NCBI GenBank assembly: GCA_023213395.1
Contig: CM041465.1
Location: forward strand, 6,386,001-6,450,000
DNA from: Cycas panzhihuaensis
Taxonomy: Eukaryota; Cycadophyta
DNA: 64,000 bases
Direction of reading: 5' to 3'
This document shows positions 33,918 to 45,031 of this stretch, piece after piece; within the stretch, counting starts at the first letter, position 1, and each line of letters begins with the position of its first letter. Both the position numbers and the translations under genes were made by a program. The notes under the pieces were generated by a model that saw only the letters and a program-made list of their open reading frames with translations, was not told where the DNA came from and did not search any database.

Positions 33918-35654
33918 ATTAGTCCATTAAAAAAGTATATTAAAGGTCTACTCACAAGCTTTTTCTTTAAATATAGCAAAATAATTAAATAAGAATCTAT
34001 TTTCATTGCTTGAAGTGAGAATTTGAGGCTTGCTTTAATCTTATCTAGGAATTTTATGGATTGCCCTCCTCTTAGAAATAGAAATATTTACATGATTTTT
34101 CATAATTCTTTTATAGTGCTCTATTACTAAACATCAACTTTAAATAAAAACAATTGTATTAAATCAGTTTCAAAATGTAATAAATCATAGTTCAAAATTA
34201 TGACATCTAAGTCAATTCCAATAATACAAACACAATTGATTTATGACATCTATAGCAAAAATTATAACAAAAAAGGTCAAACTACCTCTTTAAAAGATTC
34301 AAGTAAAAAAATTTAAAATTTTAAACCCTTTAAAGATCTAGCCCCTCATAACATATACACTCTCATGCGATGGCCTTATAACATAGTGTTACAAACTTCA
34401 CACCGAATTCTAATAAACTTTAATATGCTAAAAAGGAAGAAGAAGATTATGGTTTTAACAAAAAAGAAAAAAAAAAAAGTGCGATGTGAATCCGTCCAAG
34501 AAGATTATGGTTTTTCCATCCTCTTAACTATGAACTTTTATATAGTTTTGATATCTCCTTCCAAACATTTGAATTCTCTATTCTTTAATGAATAAGCACA
34601 AATATCGCAAGGTTCTAGGGATTTTACTTCATTACTTACTTCTACCACTATACCTACATTTAATATCTCTAACATTTAAATTAATTAAACTGCCATCAAC
34701 TTAACAATGGTCTGCCTCATGGACACCTTTGAGAATGCTTTGTGAACTCCATTCAACTAGCAATTGCCTACAAATCATCACTATTGTAAGGTGGTCAAAT
34801 TTGTATTTGGAATATTCATACACAAATTAATAGCTCTAACTTTCCAACTGATATGGAATATACCATATCAATAGTAGGTCATCATAACTTCATTCATGCC
34901 TATATCAGAGTTTTTACATTATGTAGCACTCGATCCAATCATTTGTTCTATATCCCCACAATAAAAAAAAATGCTAAAAATAATTAAGATCATGGACTTA
35001 CCATTAAAATCCCTACATAGTAATTGTTTAGGCGCATTACATACATAAATATAGTCTGCTAAATTAATTTGAAAATAATGTAATTGTAAATTCAAGATCC
35101 CAACTCCACAACTCACCTAATCTAAAATCCTCTATCATATCATGCATAACTTCTATAAATATGTTTCGATATGCAAAATACTTCCAACATAATTTTGACA
35201 AATTAAAACACGGAGTCATTATAACCTCATAAAGATAAGACCACTAAACTTTAATACCATTCAAAAATAAAATCACACATAAATACCATGATAGAAATTA
35301 TGTAAGTGTTTAGATATCATATTAAAAATATTATATAAAAATCTATAAAACTATGATAGAGAATAATAAAATATGCATTAATATAAAATACAAAAGAAGT
35401 GGAAAAGAATTATTAATATTCATCCATTACATTAGGTAAAGTACATAGTTCTATATACAACTCACTTCATAGAGGTCAAATAATGTTGAAGAACCTTTAA
35501 GATAATCTATAAGAATATATGAATATGTGATCTCTAAATACACATTTTAATAATATTCAAATTAATATCTACATAAGTATGTACCTCTTTAAGATGTATA
35601 TGCATAATATTTAAGGGATAACTATTATAATAATCACGGATTAACTATAAATTA
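33918..35654. other. AT-rich stretch without a recognisable gene
   Basis: I see no LTR ends, domains or splice patterns. Short frames such as 34365-34595 contain a poly-A run and look random. It may be the flank into which both A and F inserted. Confidence 0.5.
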
Positions 35655-35991
35655 TGTTAAAAATACAAATACAAAATCACATTGATACCATGATAAAAAA
35701 TACAACAGACTTAATATCAAATAAGTAAATCAATAAAGAAATAATATAACAGAATAACCTTATGAATACTAGGATCATAAATGGTATCAGGGGATACCTT
35801 TATTTTTTATTTTTTAGAATAATATACACTATATAATAGCTCTACTATATGCTATACAATATGATCTCCCATGTATTATTAATGTCTTTATATAGTAATA
35901 TTTTATCTTTGGTGTGCGACCCACCTTATTAGAGTGCTTTATATATAAATATACGTTAGTAATATTTCATTAATATTTTAATATTCTAACA
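35655..35991 (-). repeat. 3' LTR of element F
   Basis: Plus strand TGTTAAAAATAC to ATTCTAACA. It matches 37791-38091 and has an extra AAATAC near its start. Confidence 0.78.
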
Positions 35992-37778
35992 CTCCCCTTT
36001 AATACACATTTTGGTACGTCAATATTCATTTAAATTTCCAACGCTTAATTCTTAGAAATTTCTTGAAGATGATATCAGGTGCTTTGTCTTCAATTGAATC
36101 TGGATCTTCAACTTGCCTTTATTGGTTCAACTCTTGATTGTAGTGATGCTTATTGATATCAATATGCTTCATTATGTTTCTTCATCAGTTATATAGAGCA
36201 TCCAAAATCATATTGAATTTCTAATTCATTGTGCTAAATCTCTGTAGGTGGAATCAAATAAACTGTTTGTTGTAGGTCTTTAAGTATTTATGTTAAGTAA
36301 GTTGTTTTAGAAACATCTGTTTCAACTTCTTTTTCAGCTTCATCTTGATCTCTCTGGATCATATAACAATCTTCTAGATTAAGTAGTGAAAACCACAATC
36401 TTCAACCAAGAAGATTCTGTTGAAATACTTAATGTTACAAGAAGTAACCAAGAAGATTGTATTTGGGAATCACAAGAAGTGAAAATTCCATTTTACTAAT
36501 AAAATCAATCAAAATAGATGTAAGAATTCATCCACATAAGCACATCAGTTCATCATATTCAATATGACATCTAGTATAAATTTTGCTTTTCAATTTTCTT
36601 CCATGGATCCAGAAAAACGTATCAACTTTGAAGTAAAATTTATTTATAAAGATGGCATGAAAACACCTCAAATCATAGTTCAAATTGAAGTACTCTAAGT
36701 TAAAATTTCAACAATTCAAACGATTCAGAAAATGAACTCTTGGTTGAAAAGATATAAAGAAAATTGTCCAATGGCCTTCTTATGAAAAATAAAATTGAGT
36801 TATGATGATGTTTAGTCTTTTTCACTAATTAGTTCTTGATCACCTTGGCGCTACATATGACCACTAGCTAACGAGAAGGGGGCTTCATGAATTCCAACTA
36901 TAATCTCAATCTGGTTTAATTCAAAAAAAAAGTTATAAAAAAAATTAAACCAAAGTCGAATATTAGAAAGATGCAAGATCTTTAATGGATGTATGCGAGT
37001 GTATCAATAACGAATTTCTAAAAAATTGACCGATTGATCAAATGGCTTTGGATCTCTTCGTTGGAGATATTGTATATGAAGCTTGATCTTCCTTCAATGG
37101 AGTAAGGCAGATCATGGGAGGTGGACGATGGAGCAGAATTGACGAAGTGGAGTTAGGTAGCTCAGAGTTGCTCATTGAGGAGCTGATCACTTCACAAAGT
37201 GGCAAAGGGAGTGCATATTGGTTCAACTCATAGATCATGAAGGACCGCTTCCCTTCATACGAGACATCTTTGACAAAAGGTCGCATTATGTAGGCTCAGG
37301 TGGATAGCAAGTGTTGTAATGTAAGGTAAAGGTGGAAGACATGGCTTGCAAAGGAAGAATGGTCAAGCCACAAGGAAGAGCCAGACAAGAATTATGGACC
37401 ATAGCCACAAAGCAGGGCCACCAAGAGTATTATGCATGATGTAGTCAGACTTACATGAAAGAGAGGTTTTGACTTTGATCATGCCAAATTCCACTCAGAT
37501 AGTTGCACATTCAATCACAGAGAAAATCAGTATATTTTTCTTCATAGGCACGCCACACGAAAACAAGACGCACAAATAGACCAATTAAATAGACTAGAAC
37601 AACATAAACGATTTTTTAATGGAATTAAGATATGCACAGAACAAGAGCAAACATAATTGAACGGTCCTTACAAATAGGTTTCGTTTTTACAATGACTTCT
37701 CATCAACTTCTCAACTAATGAATAATATGACAAACCTGTAGAAAATTTTTAGTGATAAACCCTTTTTCTTTCACCTTA
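35992..37778 (-). pseudogene. Remnant interior of element F
   Basis: Close to the 3' LTR (about 36030-36180) the minus strand carries the end of copia RNase H: a KHIDINKHHYNQELNQ box and EDKAPDIIFKKFLR, equivalent to the usual KHI...HFIRE and DIFTKPL. Further right I recognise nothing reliable. An 82-codon frame (37038-37286, MRPFVKDVSYEGKRSFMIYE) is open but matches no family I know. RT and integrase are absent. Confidence 0.6.
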
Positions 37779-37790
37779 GCTCTAATACCA

Positions 37791-38091
37791 TATTGAAAAT
37801 ACAAAATCACACTAATACCATGTAACAAATCAATGAAGAAATAACATAGCAGAATAACCACAGAAATACTAAGATCATAAATGGTATCATAGAATACCTT
37901 CATTTCTTTTTATATATAATAATACACACTACATAATAGCATTACTATATGCTATACAATATGATCTCTCATGTACCATTGATATCTTTATATAATAATA
38001 TTTTGCCTTTGGTGTTGAGTCCACCTTATGAGAGTGTTTTATGTATAAGCATGCATTAGCAATATTTCTTTAATATTTTAATATTCCAACT
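37791..38091 (-). repeat. 5' LTR of element F
   Basis: It lies directly beside the primer-site complement GCTCTAATACCA (37779-37790). The terminal dinucleotide is decayed, with plus strand TATTG instead of TGTTA. Confidence 0.75.
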
Positions 38092-38359
38092 AATTAAACA
38101 TTATGCTCCAAAAATATTAACGATGGTTAATGAACTATTTCATTAATAATCATATTAAGTATTCAAGAACCCCACATAATGAAATTATATGGTACTACAA
38201 AAAGAAAAGGTGGTTATGATGATTAACCTAGATTGCATACATAACTTTATTGATACAAATCTTGTCTCTATATAGATAACTCCAAGATCTTTTGCATCTC
38301 TGTGCCCAGAAAATGTCACATCACCCATGATGGCAAAAATACTACAGTAACAACAATAG

Positions 38360-38960
38360 CTTAGTAGCATTACTTTTCAAGTTGATTACTATGTATTTCC
38401 TATTGACACTATGGATGTGATATTACACTTAGAATGGTTGAAAAAACTAGGCATATACAAGTTGAATCAAAGAAAACTTAACATGCTTTTGATGGGACAA
38501 CAAGCCTTACTAACTTTCTAGAATCATCGCCCCTAATTTCAATATTTTACCTACAAAGGAAGGCCATGTACGTTTTGTTACCCAACTATATTTCATGAAA
38601 ACTAGTCAAACTAATACATATTTTTAGGAGAACAAACATTTCTAACTTTGGTCCCTTCCTCAAAGGCATTACTATTCAAATCAAACCTAGCAAAGGACCC
38701 AACTTTGTTCACCCATCCAATATTGGGGATAAATGTAAAATAGAGTATAAGGTACCTATACAAGACCACCATCACATTAACACCATGACTTTCAACATGA
38801 GTTCTTAAGAAAATCCAATAGTCTTTAACTCTAAGGGCATCTTATCTTTCACTAAATGGAAAAGCTATCAAAAAAAGATGTCATAAGAGGCAAGGTTAAT
38901 TCAACATTATATTCTAAACCTCCCAATGCTTTAAGAGCAAGGCATTTCTTAAAAGTGGAG
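38360..38960 (+). pseudogene. pol: Gypsy protease-region fragment next to an LTR
   Basis: At about 38375-38500 the frame reads FQVDYYVFPIDTMDVILHLEWLKKLG then NQRKLNML, the end of a gypsy aspartic protease (normally DVVLG.DWL). The continuation GQQALLTF is followed by stops. A purine tract (AAAAGTGGAGGGGATA, 38951-38966) lies right before the LTR at 38968. Most of pol is deleted between these points. Low complexity and missing flanks limit the assignment. Confidence 0.55.
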
Positions 38961-38967
38961 GGGATAT

Positions 38968-39373
38968 TGTGGACCCCATAACTCATAGTTAAAAATAGGT
39001 AGTATGATCATTTAACATAAGATAGACTCAATAATTAATAGTATAGAGTTAATAATAATAGGTTAATAGTCAATTGAATGGAGATTCAAAGAATCATGAA
39101 TGTTATAAGACAAGAATTATATATATATTTATATATATGTCACTCAAATCATTATAAACAACATTAAGAAATTAATCAAATACAAATTCTTCTTCTAAAG
39201 GGAAAAAAAATCATCTTTTGGTTTAATTTTTTATTATATGCTTATTTCATTATTTACCTTGCTATGCTTATGTTTACCTTCTTGAATCCTTGCATTTGTA
39301 GTTCAAGCAATTTAGCAAATAATCTCTAGGCAATTCAAATAATGGGTCAACATCAAACTACATATCTGCTATA
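38968..39373 (+). repeat. Plus-strand LTR of an inverted pair
   Basis: It starts TGTGGACCCCATAACTC after a purine tract and ends near 39373. The next bases AGTTGTATCAAAGC resemble a tRNA-Met primer site. It is thus flanked like a 3' LTR on one side and a 5' LTR on the other. Its reverse complement is found at 39779-40204. Confidence 0.65.
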
Positions 39374-39778
39374 AGTTGTATCAAAGCTAGGTTGAGATTC
39401 CAAAGGGGCAATGAGTTATGGGGCTTTACTAGAGTTGGCTACTGATAGACAATAAGACAAGGAGGTGTCCATGCTGAACAAAAATCAAATATAAACACAA
39501 GAAGAAACTCACAGTAATGGAGAGCCACTGAGACAAATTTTAGAGGCCATGTATGAATTTTAATCTATTGATATTATATTTGAAATACCTAGATGCCACA
39601 TTGGGTTGTTGGGCCACTTGTTTGATTTGTCATTACAAGAGGACTTCAAAACAAACCCATGAGAGGTATAGAATATGGGGGATGATGGTAAGCTTAAATG
39701 GTGAATGAATGAGAAGATGTAGGGATTGAAGGCACAATGAAATGAATTAGCCAAGAAAATTTGAAATCTAATACCACT
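39374..39778. other. Spacer between the inverted LTRs
   Basis: 405 bp. Each LTR is followed inward by a primer-site-like sequence (AGTTGTATCAAAGC on the plus strand, AGTGGTATTAGATT on the minus strand), so two leaders of one family appear to meet here. The 88-codon minus-strand frame (39560-39826) has no recognisable domain. Confidence 0.45.
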
Positions 39779-40204
39779 TGTAGCATATTTGTAGTTTGCT
39801 ACCAACTCACTACTTGAATTGCCCAAAGATGCTTAAAGATTATTTGTCAAATTATTTGATATGAAAATACAAAAATGTAAGAAGATAAACATAAACATAA
39901 TGAAGCAAATAGTGAAATAAGCATATGACAAAAAGCTAAACCAAAAGTTGGTTATTTTTTTTAAGAAGAAAAAATTGTCTTTAATTGACCTTTTTAGTCT
40001 TGTTTACAATGATTTGAGAAGAAAATATATATACACATTTTCACAACTCTTCATAATTCCTACCTTGTAATATATGTAATTCTTCAAATCTCCATTCAAA
40101 CCACTATTGACTTATTATTATTAACTATATATTATTAATTATTAAGTCCATCTTATTTTCCCATCATAGTTAGTTACCACTAACTACGACTTATGGGATC
40201 CACA
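39779..40204 (-). repeat. Minus-strand LTR of the inverted pair
   Basis: Read on the minus strand it starts TGTGGATCCCATAAG at 40204 and aligns with 38968-39373 at moderate identity, with small indels. It shares the GTTTAGCTTTTTGTCATATGCTTATTTCA region. Confidence 0.65.
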
Positions 40205-40982
40205 ATAGGTGTTCTACAAACTCAATGCTTGAATGTACTCAAGGGGTACGAGAATTAAAGATTTGAAAGACCAAGTTATAATGGACAGCCAAAATTCTAG
40301 AGATAAGATTTATTAGAAAAAATAAATATACCTACTACCTTATTGTAATGATAATCACAATGGAGAAAATACTACAAGGAGTTGCACTCAATTTGATTGA
40401 ACACCTAATAGAATCCATACGGAAACTATTACAGCAATTACATGGAGACAAACCCATGTTTGGACACCCACCTTGTTAAGGTTATTGCTCATACTGATAC
40501 CTATAACATGACCATCTTAAGTGAGAATCAAGAAAGATTAGGGACTTATATAGCTATGAACAAAGGCATTTCCACATGACACAAGAGTTGAAGACACAAA
40601 AACTAGAGTTAATATGACAATGCAACATATTGTGGAGTGGTTTTGTGGTAAAAGCACCAAAGGCATACCACCACAAGCCTAAGAAGGACAATAAATGAAC
40701 ACATAAAATGGTGCAATCAAGTTGAAAGAGAATAAGTAATTAAAACCAACTCCATTATCAAAACAATCAACAATTCGCAAGGACCAAGTGAAGCATCATC
40801 CTAAGCACGTTAGCTCTACGAAACATAATCCAATAAATGTAAGTACTATTGAATGAAATTGAAGAAGAATACAAGCATCACAAGAAGCAAAAAAAAGAAA
40901 AAAGAGAATTTAAATAAGAGTTAACAACAAAAAAAGGCAAAAGTCAAAATTTTGATGTTAAATGAAATGACGACCAAAGGAT
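40205..40982. other. Unrecognised flank of element G, left side
   Basis: This purine-rich, degenerate sequence continues at 51220 on the other side of element G. Short frames give no family. It may be internal sequence of the gypsy family whose LTR lies at 39779-40204. Confidence 0.35.
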
Positions 40983-40987
40983 ATGAG

Positions 40988-41584
40988 TGTGTGCACTTTA
41001 ATCATACTAGTAGCATACAGAAATTTGGAAGAGAAAGACACACACTTTGGGGGGTAAAATCATCCGAAATTACTTTGATTCAAAACAAGGCACTGCGTCT
41101 GGTCCTCTCACAACCGCCTTTGCCAAATGATACAATTGGCTGCCCTAACACGTGGCGCAGCACTAATACAATACATGCATGCAGACTGGATCATTCCGCA
41201 CATCGCAGTTCCAATTCTTATATACAAAATATGTAAGTTACATAACTGTTTTCCTACTAATAACTTATTTCTTTGTAACTGTCATTAGCATGCCCACTGT
41301 CCGGACCGACCCATTTCTGCTCGAATAGCGCATGGGTAGCAACCGCTTTGGCGGCGATTCTGCACTGCGTAGCGATTCTTGCGTACATAGCAACTCGTAG
41401 TAGTTAGTAGCGACCCAGTAGCGATTGTATGATCCGTAACAACCACAGCGATTGTAACGATCCGTAGTAGTTGTAGCGACCGTAGCGATTACATAGCGAT
41501 TGTAGCGATTCCAAGTGACCACCTTAGCGATTGTAGCAAGACCGTGATTGTAGTAGCAAAATTAACTACTTTTACCCGTACACA
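40988..41584 (-). repeat. 3' LTR of element G, with a GATTGTAGC minisatellite
   Basis: It is closely similar to 50551-51214 in its first 330 bp (TGTGTGC, AGACACACACTTTGGGGGG). The rest, from about 41310, is a degenerate array of GTAGCGATT/GATCCGTAG words and differs from the other LTR by many indels, explaining the lengths of 597 and 664 bp. Confidence 0.9.
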
Positions 41585-41599
41585 TCTTCCCGGCCACCT

Positions 41600-43460
41600 C
41601 TTTTGAATGAGTAACATACTCGTTCATAAAAATTCCATTGTTTTAACTTCTTCTTTGAGCCTCCTTTATTTTTATTCTTTCTCGACGTATATACTCCATC
41701 TTCGGCTCAGCGATATGAGGAGGTATCTTCAGTCCATTCTTCTTCAAATATTTGCATAACATAACTACATCTTGCACGGTATCCAGCAAGGCCAACGTTG
41801 GTTTTTCTCCGTTATGGCGTCAATTTCTTGGTTAAGCTCCATATTGACTTTTTCTGTTAATTCCAAATGATCCATGTATGCCTTGCGCTCTTACCAAAGA
41901 TTCTTGCATCGCTCCGATTCTTCATCTGATTTTATAATTCACGTTCCCAACCGATGATAAACTGGTTGCATATCCGTCGGAATGTGTTTGTCAAATCTCC
42001 TTCTAAACTCCTCCGCTTGTGGTCCGATTTCATTAATATGGTCCACCCATTTCATTATGAATTCCTTAAGGGATTCCAATTTCTTTTCCGTAATCTGATG
42101 AATCTTTCTCAAAGATTCATCTGGCGGTTTAGCCCTACTTTCCGATTACGTAACCAAGCTGCGGTTACTTTTGCCAGAAATGATGTTCTCTAATTTGCGA
42201 CATCCTGTACGTCGCACTCCATCGGATCTAGCCCTTCTTCCAATACCTCCTTGCTCGTATTGAATTCCACTTCCAATGGCTGGTTGTTCAACATTTCTAT
42301 TATTTCTCGTTTCCTTTTCTCTTGTGCTATAGATCTCTATTTCTGCTTTCAAATGCATTTCATTTGCTTCCTTTTCTCCCATCTTCTGCCACTTTAGGCG
42401 TTTCCTGGATTCTTTCTTTTCTCGCTTCCTCTGCTACTGTAGGTGTGTCCTCAATTCTTGAACTTGCTCCCGGTTCCCAGTTAACCTTCTCTTTCCTCTT
42501 ACGTACTCTGAGTTGTTGAACTTCTGGCGCCATTTCGTTCACTTGATATAGTTTTTCTATCCAAACTTGTACATGTTCCTGTTCCTTTTCCCACTTACCC
42601 GCCTTCTCATTTGTCCAAATGGCCAAGGGAGATTGCTGCTTATTTTCTTTGGGCATATTAATGTTAGGGCATTGAAACAAAAGTAAACCCTGCAAAATGG
42701 TAACATAGTAGAAAGGAACGGTTTTGCTAGATTTTCTAATGGCCTGCAAAGTATCTAAAAGTTTCTGCTTTACAAATCTTGCCTAGTTCAAAACTTTCCC
42801 TTGGGCCACATCATTTTAACTTTGTCCACAGATTACTAGACGCAAACGCATTTTTCTGTGTAAGTACAATTTTTGAAAAAACGAACTAGGCAATGAAGCG
42901 TCTATTAGGGTCTACTATCCCTGCTATCCTGATTCCGGCTGACATCGCATCCTTGCTTGCTGCTCCCATAATCTTCGCTGCTTCTTCGCGAGATATCAGA
43001 GTATCTCGACGAATTTCTGGGCCATCACTCGGCAGACCCGTGGCTGCCGTTAACAGGTCTTATGTTATCTGTACCATTTGTAGGTACTTAGCCAATAGTG
43101 GAAATATTCTTTGCATGAATTTTTTCGCATTTCCAAACACTCCCACTGTCACGAATTTCTGCAACTCTGTCTGATGGACTAACTGGCATCTCTTGTCGTC
43201 TTCTGGTATCATCTGCCATTCCTCTCGAATTCGCACGTCATCATTTTCTCGAACTAAGATTTATGGCGCCATTTCTTCTGCTGTACCTGCCATCCTTTCA
43301 ATCTCCTTGCTGTTGTCACTGAATTTGTTGTACCTGTGATGAAATGGCGGTAAACCGGCCTCCCAATTCCGTGGGCAAAATACAGCGACTGAACATACCG
43401 GTCTATGGCCGTTGTATGTTTTATTACCCTTTCTTTTCGATTTGACAACATTCATTTAAT
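41600..43460 (-). pseudogene. Extra coding region of element G between integrase and 3' LTR
   Basis: The minus strand holds several coding-like segments, broken by stops and frameshifts. These include 43455-43261 (MNVVKSKRKGNKTYNGHRPV), a helical stretch near 43180-42900 (ISREEAAKIMGAASKDAMSAG) and a charged 129-codon frame 42749-42360 (WEKEQEHVQVWIEKLYQVNE; PTVAEEARKERIQETPKVAE). Another stretch lies near 42125-41950 (HQITEKKLESLKEFIMKWVD, AEEFRRRFDKHIPTDMQPVY). The residue pattern is that of helical, coiled-coil protein rather than random translation. I see no signal peptide or clear membrane anchor, so it is not an obvious envelope. It matches no family I know. Confidence 0.55.
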
Positions 43461-43809
43461 CATACCGTAGTATAATCATAACTACGATCTTCCGTGCGCC
43501 ATGTTATGATGACATTATTTATTAGCGGTCACCTCTGCGTCATCCGTCAGTCCCGTCGACACCATTTCCAATTCATCGTCATTTTCCTGCCGTTGGTTTA
43601 TTTAGTCGGTTCATGGTTAGTCACCTTAGTCGGTCACATTGTCTCACGGTTTCCTGGTCACATTGTCACGGTTTAGCCCTTTGGTCACATTGCCGCCACT
43701 CTCATTCTTGCTTGTTCCCGCTGTTGGCTATATCTCCACTGTCTGATGTCCGCTGTTGGGTACATCATGTTTTCGTGCACCACCTTCGTATTGTTTCTTA
43801 ATGATTTTA

Positions 43810-43828
43810 CCCCCCCCCTATTTTTTTT
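43810..43828 (-). other. Internal polypurine tract in element G
   Basis: On the minus strand this is eight A, then TA, then nine G, just downstream of the integrase end and well before the 3' LTR. It could act as an additional plus-strand primer. Next to the 3' LTR itself the tract is weak (about 41585-41604, GAGGTGGCCGGGAAGA). Confidence 0.45.
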
Positions 43829-43877
43829 ACATTCGATATAATTTCAATCTACTGCCATTGACTAATTTAATCAATGG

Positions 43878-45031
43878 CTATCCATCCAACTGCTGCAATT
43901 TTACTGCTCCATTTTCATAAATAAATTGAATCATATATGGTCCTAACCATCTAATTTTCATTTTTCCCAGTTTAAATTTAAATTTACTATCATACAATAA
44001 TACCAAATCATTTACCTTAAATTCAGGCTTTTTGATATGGCGATCATACCATGTTTTCCGTCTCTTCTTTTCTACTTTATTTCCCATAGTGCTCGTGCTC
44101 TGGTCTCGTCCAGCTTCATTAATTGAATCAGTCACTGGTCAAGGGAAATCTCGGGATCTGTCCTGAGGTATTGCGCCACTCTCAGGCTTTCTGCTTGAAA
44201 TTCGAGAGGAACTACAACTTCCAATCCATACACCAACTGGAATGGTGTTTGTTTATGTGATTGTTTCTTTACTGTTATGTCTGCCTAGAGGACTGAATGC
44301 AATTTTTCTGCCCAATCAGTTCGTTGTCCATTGCAAATTTTCATCAAGGCGATCTTCAAAATTTTATTTGTACTTTCTACTTGACCATTTGCTCTAGGGT
44401 AATATGGTGAAGATTTACAATGTTGAATGAAAATTTCTGTAGTCAAGTATCTGATTGTTTGATTTAGGAAAGCACCTCCTTGATCAGACACAATCTCCAA
44501 GGGACAACCGAACCTTATAATAATAACTTCATACAAGAAGCGAGCTATGCTCCTTGCATCACACCTTTTCATTGGTTTCGCCTCAGTCCATTTGGTTAAA
44601 AAGTATGTGATTGCTCTTTGACAAATATCACAGGTTTTTACCAACTTTTCCGCATCTTCGAATAGTGTAGGCCACCATAATCCTGCTATCAATACTTTTC
44701 TAGCTGTGACTTCTCCTCCATGATGTGTTGCAGCTATCCATTCATGAGCTTCTTTCAGCAATGGTTCTACTTCATGTTGAAATATACACCTGCGCAAAAT
44801 TCCATCAGGTCCTAATTTGTACAACATACCACCTATTAATTGGAATGGAAAAGTTTTCTTAATAAAACTTTTCCTTTCAACCTTTTCCACTCCTTGAGGT
44901 GTTTGTCCCGTTGTTAAATACTCTGCGATTCCCTCGTACCATGCTGGCACGGCCTCAACTGAGAATAATTTATGATCTGGAAAATCATCAAGTACTCCCT
45001 TACCTGTTTCGTTGTTTTTTATTCGTGACAA
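43878..45031 (-). pseudogene. pol: Integrase of element G
   Basis: A 248-codon frame (44285-45031) carries the zinc region (H...HHGGEVTARKVLIAGLWWPTLF, CDICQ), then a short gap where the core's first Asp should be, since Q-R-A joins directly to YFLTKWTEAKPMKRCDARS. It then reads FGCPLEIVSDQGGAFLN (second Asp) and SPYYPRANGQVESTNK (Glu). The first Asp segment is deleted. After a frame change, 43878-44135 holds the C-terminal part: HIKKPEFKVNDLVLLYDSKF and KIRWLGPYMIQF (GPY module). DNA insertion activity would be lost. Confidence 0.9.

Larger units (their letters stand above)
35655..38091 (-). mobile_element. Internally deleted copia element F
   Basis: The two LTRs (35655-35991 and 37791-38091) are related along their length. 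A primer-site complement GCTCTAATACCA ends at 37790, next to the right LTR, and a purine tract (plus strand CTCCCCTTTAATAC) follows the left one. The flanks aatta at 35650-35654 and 38092-38096 match perfectly if the right LTR ends at 38091. The interior is only 1.8 kb, far too short for a full gag-pol, so F is a deletion derivative or a non-autonomous element. Confidence 0.8.

Noticed and set aside
41265-41522. Tyr/Arg-rich minus-strand frames in both LTRs of element G (also 50848-51163)
   Set aside because: They arise from the GATTGTAGC minisatellite read in triplets and have no partner in any gene.
42893-43174. Plus-strand 93-codon frame as an antisense ORF of element G, as known from some Tat elements
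   Set aside because: The minus-strand translation of the same bases gives the more protein-like helical sequence (SREEAAKIMGAASKDAMSAG), so the sense reading is preferred. It is not fully excluded.
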